5,116 nucleotides of DNA from an uncultured Collinsella sp. (GTDB lineage Bacteria > Actinomycetota > Coriobacteriia > Coriobacteriales > Coriobacteriaceae). This document shows, piece after piece, positions 1 to 5,109 of this stretch. The stretch is taken from contig USHT01000102.1 in assembly GCA_900554455.1 (NCBI GenBank), positions 1 to 5,116 on the forward strand, in the 5' to 3' direction. Each line of letters begins with the position of its first letter. Position 1 is the first letter of the stretch. The position numbers and the translations under genes were made by a program. The notes below the pieces were generated by a model. That model had not been told where the DNA came from, made no database searches, and saw only the letters and a list, made by a program, of their open reading frames with translations.

Positions 1-22
1 CGACGGTGTATTTCACGCGCGT

Positions 23-961
23 CTACTCCTTCGAATCGTTTTGAACTTTGCCGGCGGCCAGCATCTGCTCGAACATCGAGGCCGACTGCGAAAAGTCGCT
101 CGGCAGCACGACCGTCGAGGTTTTACCCGTGCGAGCGAACTCCGTCATCATCTCGGACCACTGCGTAAACATGAACAGTTGGTTGGCCTCGTCATTGCCG
201 ACACCCGTCTCCTGGATGATCTCGAGCGAATCTTTGATACCCAGTGCGATGGCCTTGCGCTGGTTGGCGATGCCCTCGCCCGCCTTTTCCATAGCCTCGG
301 CCTCGGCGGTCGCCTCGGTGACGCGCTTGATGCGGTCTGCCTCGGCGAGTTCCTGTGCCGCAGCGCGCTTGCGCTGGGCGGCGTTGATGTCGTTCATGGA
401 GTTCTCAACCTCGGTCGGCAGTGCGATTTTGGTGATGAGCGTCGACACGAGGGTGAAGCCGTAGGCGGCCATCTGCTCGGAAACGGTAGCGTTGACATCC
501 TTGGCGATGTCATCCTTCTTGGCAAAGACCTCATCGAGTGTGTAGACAGGAATCGAAGAGCGCAGGGCGTCGGTGATGAAGTCACGCATCTGGTCGACGG
601 GCTCCTGCAGCATATAGTAGCTCTTGTAGATGCCCGAATCTGCCGGGCCGGCGCCCATGTCGTAGCTCACGTGGTACTGAGCGGAGACCTCAAGACCGAT
701 GGTCACGTTGTCCTGGGTCTTAACGTCGATGCCAAAACCGTTTTTCATGGTGCGCAGGCTCACCGTGGCGGCCTTACGGTCGATCACGGGCACCTTCACG
801 TGGAAGCCCGCGTTGACGATGCGGTTAAACTTGCCCAGACGCTCGATGATCACGGCATGCTGCTGTTCAACGACATAGCAGGCGCTGGGAAGCAGCAGCA
901 ACAGGATGATGATGGGAATCAAAAGGCTGGTAAGGGCGGCGATGATACCGGAAAACAGCAT
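23..961 (-). CDS. SPFH/Band 7 (prohibitin/stomatin superfamily) membrane protein, HIR-like
   Basis: Predicted 312-aa membrane-anchored SPFH protein. These proteins oligomerise on the inner face of the membrane and organise membrane domains or regulate membrane proteases. The exact role here is unknown. Seen: a hydrophobic segment at about residues 4-30, then a Band 7 domain at about 30-200 that opens with YVVEQQHAVIIERLGKF and contains KTQDNVTIGLEVSAQYHV. A helical stretch at about 185-235 follows, with NDINAAQRKRAAAQELAEAD and an Ala/Glu-rich heptad-like part, and a C-terminal region with LFMFTQWSEMM. The order DNV..., YKL/YML-like segment, AYGF..., MN(D/E)INAA is like the plant HIR and bacterial HIR-like branch. 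I chose the ATG at 961 because AGAGGAGAG lies just upstream. An in-frame GTG at 982 would add 7 residues but has no ribosome site. The stop is TAG at 23-25. No NfeD-type partner is visible, because the window ends here. The gene is complete. Confidence 0.93.
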   Translation of the reverse strand: MLFSGIIAALTSLLIPIIILLLLLPSACYVVEQQHAVIIERLGKFNRIVNAGFHVKVPVIDRKAATVSLRTMKNGFGIDVKTQDNVTIGLEVSAQYHVSYDMGAGPADSGIYKSYYMLQEPVDQMRDFITDALRSSIPVYTLDEVFAKKDDIAKDVNATVSEQMAAYGFTLVSTLITKIALPTEVENSMNDINAAQRKRAAAQELAEADRIKRVTEATAEAEAMEKAGEGIANQRKAIALGIKDSLEIIQETGVGNDEANQLFMFTQWSEMMTEFARTGKTSTVVLPSDFSQSASMFEQMLAAGKVQNDSKE

Positions 962-964
962 GGT

Positions 965-973
965 CTCTCCTCT
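965..973 (-). promoter_or_regulatory. Shine-Dalgarno site of the SPFH gene
   Basis: The minus strand reads AGAGGAGAG, ending 3 bases before the ATG at 961, with the GGAG core about 5 bases away. It is the strongest ribosome site in the window. It decides the start in favour of the ATG over the in-frame GTG 21 bases upstream. Confidence 0.8.
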
Positions 974-1042
974 GATAGGCACACGTTGGCATTAGGATAC
1001 CCGCACGAAGCCGCCACGTGACACCAACAGGAGGCCCATAAC

Positions 1043-1067
1043 AAAAAAGCCCCCATTGCTGGGGGCT
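1043..1067 (-). terminator. Intrinsic terminator, possibly bidirectional, upstream of the SPFH gene
   Basis: Arms 1048-1055 (AGCCCCCA) and 1060-1067 (TGGGGGCT) form a perfect 8-bp stem around a TTGC loop. On the minus strand it is followed by six T residues (complement of 1043-1048). On the plus strand the tail CTCTTTCATTT is weaker, so it may work in both directions. It is the second minus-oriented terminator after tRNA-Gly and lies about 80 bases before the SPFH start. It therefore separates the SPFH gene from the tRNA transcription unit. Confidence 0.8.
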
Positions 1068-1104
1068 CTTTCATTTAATGGTGTGGGCGAAAGGACGTCC
1101 GCGT

Positions 1105-1145
1105 ATCCGCTTCGCGGATCCGCACCGGCTTCGGCCGCCTGCCGG
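1105..1145. repeat. Pair of small GC-rich hairpins in the intergenic region
   Basis: Two local inverted repeats lie side by side. ATCCGC (1105-1110) pairs with GCGGAT (1114-1119) around TTC. CGGC (1126-1129) pairs with GCCG (1134-1137) around a TTCG tetraloop, with an alternative CCGGC/GCCGG pairing (1125-1129 with 1141-1145). They sit between two terminators and have no coding explanation. A role as structured RNA or as a repeat remnant is possible but not shown. Confidence 0.5.
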
Positions 1146-1199
1146 CGTCCCCGCCAGCTCGCTACAAACGTTCCGCGTTTGCTTAGCGCTCGCTCCCTC
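1138..1199. repeat. Intergenic hairpin element, copy A
   Basis: The left flank reads CCTGCCGGCGTCCCCG and the right flank TCGCTCCCTC. Between them CAAACG (1165-1170) and CGTTTG (1176-1181) pair around TTCCG, and CGCTA/TAGCG extends the stem past a two-base bulge. The flanks match those of a second element at 4928-4997 (left CCTCCCGGCGCGTCCTCG, right TCGCTCCCCC), while the hairpin sequence in the middle differs. This suggests two members of a dispersed palindromic family. I infer this from two copies only, by eye. Confidence 0.45.
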
Positions 1200-1226
1200 T
1201 CGGGTTCGAGCCCATGCGATGGATAC

Positions 1227-1257
1227 AAAAAAGCCCGGCTACCGTGGTAGCCGGGCT
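1227..1257 (-). terminator. Intrinsic terminator of tRNA-Gly
   Basis: Arms 1232-1242 (AGCCCGGCTAC) and 1247-1257 (GTAGCCGGGCT) form a perfect 11-bp stem with loop CGTG, followed on the minus strand by six T residues (complement of 1227-1232). It begins 8 bases after the encoded CCA of tRNA-Gly and is the obvious end of that transcript. Confidence 0.92.
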
Positions 1258-1265
1258 GTTGCATT

Positions 1266-1341
1266 TGGAGCGGACAACGGGGCTCGAACCCGCGACCCCA
1301 ACCTTGGCAAGGTTGTGCTCTACCAACTGAGCCATGTCCGC
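1266..1341 (-). tRNA. tRNA-Gly (anticodon GCC)
   Basis: The 76-nt gene includes an encoded CCA (TGG at 1266-1268 on the plus strand) and discriminator U. Acceptor strands are GCGGACA and TGTCCGC, a perfect 7 bp. The D arm is GCTC...GAGC and the anticodon stem CAACC/GGTTG around loop TTGCCAA, giving anticodon GCC. The variable loop is short, and the T arm is GCGGG-TTCGAGC-CCCGT with a terminal G-U pair. It reads glycine GGC and GGU codons. It is probably a single-gene transcript, with a promoter just upstream (-10 ending 12 bases before the 5' end) and a strong terminator just downstream. The antisense strand carries an open frame that is an artefact of the tRNA. Confidence 0.97.
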
Positions 1342-1353
1342 TTGCGGGTTATT

Positions 1354-1399
1354 AATTTACGCGAGTTGTCCAAAAGACGCAAGTACTTTTTTCAAAAAA
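1354..1399 (-). promoter_or_regulatory. Promoter of tRNA-Gly with AT-rich upstream block
   Basis: The minus strand shows TTTTTTGAAAAAAGT (1385-1399) just upstream of a -35-like TTGCGT (1377-1382). A 17-base spacer follows, then a weak -10 TAAATT (1354-1359). Start of transcription would be near 1347, giving a leader of only about 6 bases. The upstream block resembles the UP elements of stable-RNA promoters. It is repeated almost exactly before tRNA-Leu in this window, which supports the call although both hexamers are imperfect. Confidence 0.6.
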
Positions 1400-1421
1400 C
1401 TTGTCTGCCGCATGTTCTTAA

Positions 1422-1449
1422 TAGCCAAACGCGCTAAAGCGATTGGCTA
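1422..1449 (-). terminator. Hairpin at the end of the STAS-HATPase gene, weak terminator
   Basis: TAGCCAA (1422-1428) pairs with TTGGCTA (1443-1449) and CGC (1430-1432) with GCG (1439-1441), separated by one A-A mismatch, with loop GCTAAA. On the minus strand the hairpin starts exactly at the TAG stop codon of the STAS-HATPase gene and is followed by TTAAGAAC, so the T-run is poor. It may terminate inefficiently or protect the 3' end of the message. Confidence 0.4.
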
Positions 1450-2193
1450 GGCACACGATTCCAGCGCTCCGCTAAACAGCTTCACCATCTGCACGCGCGT
1501 GCCGGCGCCGTCCGTACGACGAGCAACCTCCACGTTATCGACGAGCATACGCATAAGCTTGATACCACGGCCGCGTTCCTCAGATGCAACCGGCTCGCTC
1601 GTTTCATCGATAGAATAGCCGGCACCTCGATCAAGCACCTCAACCACAACGCGATCGCCATAGGCCTGAACCGTCAGGACGCACCCGATACCGCCCGCAT
1701 GGTCATAGGCATTACCCAGCGCCTCCCCCGACGCCAATGCGACATCGTAGCGCTCGTCACGGCGCAACGGAAGCGATTCAAGGAGTTCGGCGATGCGATG
1801 TCGGTAGTATGGAAGATTCTCGATACCCTGACGGACCTCGACGCTCTTACTCCAGCGAGGCAGCTCCCCCACCGGAATAGCGGGAATAGACTCCCGTGCC
1901 GGCCCCGCGACATGAAGGATATCGACAAGACGAGCAATCTCCAAAAAGCGAACAACTTCACCTGATGCATTGACGAGCGAAAGCAGGCCTTCTCGCCTCA
2001 TGAGCTCACGAGCGCGCGTAAGCAGGAATGCCAAGCCCGTCGAATCGATATAGCTAACAGTCTGACAGTTGATGACGACACGGCGCACGCCGCGGCCAAT
2101 CAAAGCATCCAACCGCCGACGCAGCGCAGGCACCGTGGCGATGTCGATATCGCCTGGTGGCGTCAAAACCGCTATGTCATTCCACTCATTCAT
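1447..2193 (-). CDS. STAS anti-anti-sigma domain fused to RsbW/SpoIIAB-type anti-sigma kinase domain
   Basis: A 248-aa cytosolic protein joins two partner-switch proteins that are usually separate. Residues 1-~100 form a STAS domain (SpoIIAA/RsbV family) with VSYIDSTGLAFLL; Ser51 in IDSTG aligns with the serine phosphorylated in SpoIIAA and RsbV. Residues ~115-240 form a HATPase_c_2 domain. It has an N-box EALGNAYDHA (Glu157, Asn161), a G1 box DRGAGYSI (Asp188) and a G2 box RGRGIKLMRMLVD, all intact, so ATP binding and serine kinase activity are expected. The family model is that the kinase binds either an unphosphorylated antagonist or a sigma factor; which client it holds is unknown. The gene lies 77 bases after the phosphatase gene, same strand, so the two are probably co-transcribed. 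Start: I prefer the ATG at 2193, which begins right at the STAS fold. An in-frame GTG at 2220 would add 9 residues. Neither has a good ribosome site, so the start is the least certain part. Confidence 0.9.
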   Translation of the reverse strand: MNEWNDIAVLTPPGDIDIATVPALRRRLDALIGRGVRRVVINCQTVSYIDSTGLAFLLTRARELMRREGLLSLVNASGEVVRFLEIARLVDILHVAGPARESIPAIPVGELPRWSKSVEVRQGIENLPYYRHRIAELLESLPLRRDERYDVALASGEALGNAYDHAGGIGCVLTVQAYGDRVVVEVLDRGAGYSIDETSEPVASEERGRGIKLMRMLVDNVEVARRTDGAGTRVQMVKLFSGALESCA

Positions 2194-2270
2194 ACGACCA
2201 TGGTTCCCCAAAAAGCCCACTCAATGCATTCGTTTCCCCAACCGTACGGATTCAGCCCGCCCAGCGTCGT

Positions 2271-4616
2271 CTATGAACGACCCCGTAAAAACTCAAGGGA
2301 CACCAATGCAATGTCATCGTCCAGCGCCGATTCGGTAAATCGGTCAAGCTCGCCCAAGACCTTGCCGCAGATTCCCGATACGCCCTCACCCGAGACAGAG
2401 AGCAGAAGGTCACGAAGGCGCTGCTCGCCAAAGAACGCTCCGGTGCGGTCGCGGGCCTCAATCGTTCCATCCGTATACATGAAGAGCATGTCACCGGGGG
2501 CGAACGTAAACACGCCCGTCTCGTACACCATGCTCTCAAAGGCACCGATTACGCCCGATTGGCATCCAAGCAGCTCGACCTCTCCCCCACGGGCCTCGCC
2601 GCCACCCAGCGGCATCGACTCTGGCCTGATGACCATGGTCGGAGGATGGCCCGCCGAACAATACGTTGCGCGTCCGGCTTTAAGGTCAATCTTGGCGATA
2701 AAGGCCGTCACGAACGTCTCGACCCTCGAAAAGCCCATGAGCATGCTGTTAAGGGAGCGTGCCATGCGGGCCGGTCCAGCGCCCTCCCAGGCATATGCCG
2801 TCAGGGCCGTCTTGACGAGCGCGGACATCGATGCAGCCTCAATGCCTTTGCCAGACACATCGCCCAAAATCATGACGGCGCAGTCGTCGGGAAGACGGAT
2901 GAGCGTATAGAAATCGCCGCCGACCAGCGCCGAGTTCGTGGCCGACAGGTACACCGAATCGGTTGCGATACCCGGAACATCCCCCAGGGAATTTCTCATG
3001 CCGATCTGAAGGGTCTGAGCGATATGGCGCTCCTCGCGCTTTTGAGATTCGCCTTCGTAGATTAGTTCAAAGTCATGCGCCAAGTGCACCAAGTAGTCAT
3101 ATTCAAGATCATCAATCGGCTCTTGGCTACCATCACGAAGCAGCAGCGCGCGCGTCGTCGGGCTCTTCGCAACAGAAGCAGGAACAATCGCGTCGTTACT
3201 GTGCTTGCCATCACCCTCAGAGCGCGGGCGCCCCGCCTCGATGCCGGAGTCGACGTAGAGACCTTGACAAGGCAGACCATGCGCCCTAAGCCAGCCTCCC
3301 ATAGGCATCGATTCGTCAACGCGAGTTATACGGACGTGTTTAAGGTCCTCGGCACTCGTACCTCCCAAAACAGATGCCTCAAAGCCATCAGGGCCAGCCC
3401 CCAGACGTGCCGCTGGCGCCGTCGTGGAAAAGAAAAGCTTCTCGGGATCGTCCGGCAATGCAACGCGACTGCCGCCTTCAAAATCTATGACGAAGGAATC
3501 CAGACTCGCGTCATACTCAACAGGGCAAAAATGGCAGTTAAGCATATTGCAGATCTCGGACGATACCGCCTGGGTAGCCGCGGCGGAATCGTCTAGAAAG
3601 GCAAACAACTCATCACGCAAGACATTGAGCGAGCGGCCAAGCTCGGCCGTGCGACGGGAGCGAAGGCTCGATGCCATGCCGACCAGCTGGATAGACAGGT
3701 AATCGCAAATGACCTCGAGTACATTAACGTCATAGGCGAGCGGTGCCTGGGGGCGTTTCCAACCAACTTCCAACACGCCAAGGATCTGCGTACCGTAAAA
3801 AACGGGAAGACAGATCTCGCTGCGGTACGGAGGCATATCCTGCACGCGCAACAGGTGCTTAGAACGATTGTCCAAGTCCATGAACAAACCGGAGGCGGCC
3901 CTATCACCCTCAAGGTCCTGTTGAATCGACAAGCGACAGGCACGCGACTCACGAAGAACATACGTCGGAATGCCAGCGCCATACGGCAAAAACTCGGGCA
4001 GGTAGCTGTCGTACAGCTCCTTGGAAACACCGCGTAGCTTAAAACCGCCGCTCTCAGAAAAATAGATAGCGGCACCCGAAGCATCGAGCGTTCCTACAAG
4101 CTGGTTCAAAACGGTATCAAGTAGGCTGGGCAGCTCATCGGAGCCCACGGTACTCATAATGACCGAGAGCGTGCCAGAGAGGCGCTTGTTCGCCACTCTA
4201 AGCTCCGAAAGCGCACGCTTGAGCTGACGGTCGTGCGAATACTGTTCTTCGATGCTATGGAGCGCCACCAGGACACGTGGCGCGCGGCGCCCGAAGATGC
4301 GTGGAGGCGTTACGGAGCCCGCACGAACCAAGACGGGGATAAAGGAGCCGTCACTCAGCTTGAGCATCAATTCGATCTCGGAGCCATCAGTTTCAAATGG
4401 CAGACGATGTTCCGTCGCACGTTCAAAAGCGGATGAGTACAGGACGTCTTTAACATCTCCACCGATGACGTCGGCGCGTTCCTCGCACATCAAACCAAGT
4501 AAGCGATTATTCACATGCAGAATGGTTCCGTCGAGCTCACAGATGATGACAGCATCGCTCGTGATCTCGACTAGTTGGGCAACGTCTGCCCACTCGTTGC
4601 GTTCAAGCGTTTCCAT
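2271..4616 (-). CDS. PAS-GAF sensor serine phosphatase (PP2C/SpoIIE, RsbU-type)
   Basis: A 781-aa soluble sensor phosphatase. In this family the PP2C domain removes phosphate from the serine of a STAS antagonist, and such a substrate is encoded by the next gene. Domains: PAS at about 10-120 (ITSDAVIICELDGTILHVNN), a helical linker at about 125-155, and GAF at about 163-312 (with EICLPVFYGTQILGVLEV). A divergent second GAF-like region spans about 325-525, and SpoIIE/PP2C about 530-781. Catalytic motifs are present: IAQTLQ, GGDFY (Asp568), LGDVSGKG (Asp586), YCSAGHPP, MYTDGT (Asp716) and DDDIALV (766-768), so the Mn-binding acidic residues are kept. The usual GGD[WF]YD ends in Thr instead of Asp here. 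No transmembrane segment is seen. Start: the ATG at 4616 has GGTGGGG 6 bases upstream; a GTG at 4628 would add 4 residues but lacks a ribosome site. The start is only 26 bases from the tRNA-Leu terminator T-run, so it may depend on read-through. Confidence 0.95.
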   Translation of the reverse strand: METLERNEWADVAQLVEITSDAVIICELDGTILHVNNRLLGLMCEERADVIGGDVKDVLYSSAFERATEHRLPFETDGSEIELMLKLSDGSFIPVLVRAGSVTPPRIFGRRAPRVLVALHSIEEQYSHDRQLKRALSELRVANKRLSGTLSVIMSTVGSDELPSLLDTVLNQLVGTLDASGAAIYFSESGGFKLRGVSKELYDSYLPEFLPYGAGIPTYVLRESRACRLSIQQDLEGDRAASGLFMDLDNRSKHLLRVQDMPPYRSEICLPVFYGTQILGVLEVGWKRPQAPLAYDVNVLEVICDYLSIQLVGMASSLRSRRTAELGRSLNVLRDELFAFLDDSAAATQAVSSEICNMLNCHFCPVEYDASLDSFVIDFEGGSRVALPDDPEKLFFSTTAPAARLGAGPDGFEASVLGGTSAEDLKHVRITRVDESMPMGGWLRAHGLPCQGLYVDSGIEAGRPRSEGDGKHSNDAIVPASVAKSPTTRALLLRDGSQEPIDDLEYDYLVHLAHDFELIYEGESQKREERHIAQTLQIGMRNSLGDVPGIATDSVYLSATNSALVGGDFYTLIRLPDDCAVMILGDVSGKGIEAASMSALVKTALTAYAWEGAGPARMARSLNSMLMGFSRVETFVTAFIAKIDLKAGRATYCSAGHPPTMVIRPESMPLGGGEARGGEVELLGCQSGVIGAFESMVYETGVFTFAPGDMLFMYTDGTIEARDRTGAFFGEQRLRDLLLSVSGEGVSGICGKVLGELDRFTESALDDDIALVSLEFLRGRS

Positions 4617-4622
4617 CGTGGA

Positions 4623-4629
4623 CCCCACC
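4623..4629 (-). promoter_or_regulatory. Probable Shine-Dalgarno site of the phosphatase gene
   Basis: The minus strand reads GGTGGGG, ending 6 bases before the ATG at 4616. It is a moderate match to GGAGG at good spacing. It favours the ATG over the upstream in-frame GTG, which lies inside this very sequence. Confidence 0.5.
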
Positions 4630-4642
4630 GTCTATCGGTAAC

Positions 4643-4664
4643 AAAAAAGCCTCCGAAGAGGCTT
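4643..4664 (-). terminator. Intrinsic terminator of tRNA-Leu
   Basis: AAGCCTC (4647-4653) pairs perfectly with GAGGCTT (4658-4664) around loop CGAA. On the minus strand six T residues follow (complement of 4643-4648). The hairpin begins 11 bases after the encoded CCA of tRNA-Leu. The phosphatase gene starts 26 bases further on, so any leakiness here would feed transcription into the partner-switching genes. Confidence 0.88.
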
Positions 4665-4675
4665 CTCAAATGCGA

Positions 4676-4765
4676 TGGTGTCGGAGGCGGGACTTGAACC
4701 CGCATGACCAAAAAGCGGTCACTAGCACCTCAAGCTAGCGCGTCTGCCAATTCCGCCACTCCGAC
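4676..4765 (-). tRNA. tRNA-Leu (anticodon GAG)
   Basis: A class II tRNA of 90 nt with encoded CCA (TGG at 4676-4678 on the plus strand) and discriminator A. Acceptor strands GTCGGAG and CTCCGAC pair perfectly. The anticodon stem is CTAGC/GCTAG around loop TTGAGGT, giving anticodon GAG (leucine CUC and CUU codons). The long variable arm TGACC-GCTTTTT-GGTCA is typical of tRNA-Leu. The T arm is GCGGG-TTCAAGT-CCCGC. It has its own promoter upstream and a terminator directly downstream. Confidence 0.97.
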
Positions 4766-4822
4766 ATGCTATGTTGTTGATTCACGGTTCGTTTTGTTGG
4801 ACCCGCGCGTTCAACGAGGAAG

Positions 4823-4869
4823 ATAATAACCTATGATTCGAGAACTGTGCAAGCACTTTTTTCAAAAAA
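4823..4869 (-). promoter_or_regulatory. Promoter of tRNA-Leu with AT-rich upstream block
   Basis: The minus strand shows TTTTTTGAAAAAAGT (4855-4869) just before a -35 TTGCAC (4847-4852), an 18-base spacer, and a good -10 TATTAT (4823-4828). Start of transcription would be near 4816, giving a leader of about 50 bases that must be trimmed from the 5' end. The upstream block is the same as that before tRNA-Gly, at the same distance from the -35 element. Confidence 0.75.
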
Positions 4870-4927
4870 GTTTACGAATTTGTAAATGCGCAGGTAAATC
4901 CGTGTGTCCGGCCCCGAATCGGTGTTG

Positions 4928-4997
4928 CCTCCCGGCGCGTCCTCGGGCATGAGCGATATTTTGTTGCGCACTTCGTGCTACAAAATATCGCTCCCCC
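4928..4997. repeat. Intergenic hairpin element, copy B, with 14-bp perfect inverted repeat
   Basis: GAGCGATATTTTGT (4951-4964) and ACAAAATATCGCTC (4980-4993) are perfect reverse complements. The loop holds a nested hairpin GCAC-TTC-GTGC (4968-4978). Weaker outer pairing is visible too: GTGTTGCC (4922-4929) against GGTAACAC (5004-5011), one mismatch. There is no T-run, so it is not an ordinary terminator. Its flanks match those of the element at 1138-1199. It may be a REP-like element, a protein-binding palindrome or a structured RNA; nothing here decides which. Confidence 0.6.
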
Positions 4998-5049
4998 TGC
5001 GGTGGTAACACAGGGCCCGTGCTGGACTTGGTTTTCAGAACATTCCGCA

Positions 5050-5109
5050 GACCAGGAAACCCCCTTATCCGCAGCTCCGAAGGAGCAGGATAAGGGGGTT
5101 TCCATGGTC
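5050..5109. terminator. Very long inverted repeat at the right edge, likely bidirectional terminator
   Basis: GGAAACCCCCTTATCC (5055-5070) and GGATAAGGGGGTTTCC (5088-5103) form a perfect 16-bp stem. GACCA/TGGTC (5050-5054 with 5105-5109) lengthens it past a single bulged A at 5104, and a nested GCTCC-GAA-GGAGC hairpin (5074-5086) caps it. The A and T runs lie inside the stem rather than after it, as in some terminators that end convergent genes. I call it a terminator by position and shape. A repeat element is the alternative. What lies beyond the window edge would decide. Confidence 0.5.

Noticed and set aside
870..960. Lipoprotein signal in the SPFH N-terminus (LLLLPSAC)
   Set aside because: Pro sits at the -3 position, there is no positive N-region, and the segment fits a membrane anchor of an SPFH protein better.
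997..1002. GGGTAT on the minus strand upstream of the SPFH gene, like the -10 of SigB-type promoters
   Set aside because: Tempting next to a partner-switching system, but no GTTT-type -35 lies at the right distance, so six bases alone are not evidence.
41..1021. Long plus-strand open frame opposite the SPFH gene
   Set aside because: It is a shadow of the SPFH gene in a GC-rich region: His/Asp/Arg-rich with no domain pattern, while the minus-strand frame gives a clear SPFH protein with a strong ribosome site.
992..1264. Minus-strand 90-residue open frame between tRNA-Gly and the SPFH gene
   Set aside because: It runs through two terminators and several hairpins, has no ribosome site and no recognisable composition.
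1078..1437. Plus-strand open frame with GADNGARTRDPNLGKVV
   Set aside because: This peptide is the antisense translation of tRNA-Gly, a well-known false annotation; the rest covers terminators and hairpins.
2200..2910. Plus-strand Ser/Pro/Arg-rich open frame opposite the phosphatase gene
   Set aside because: Low-complexity shadow translation; the minus-strand frame encodes the catalytic PP2C motifs.
4872..5105. Minus-strand 77-residue open frame at the right edge
   Set aside because: Its start codon lies in the long inverted repeat and its body crosses the second hairpin element; no ribosome site or protein family features.
4928..5109. CRISPR-like array from the clustered palindromes
   Set aside because: The palindromes differ from each other in sequence and length and there are no regular spacers.
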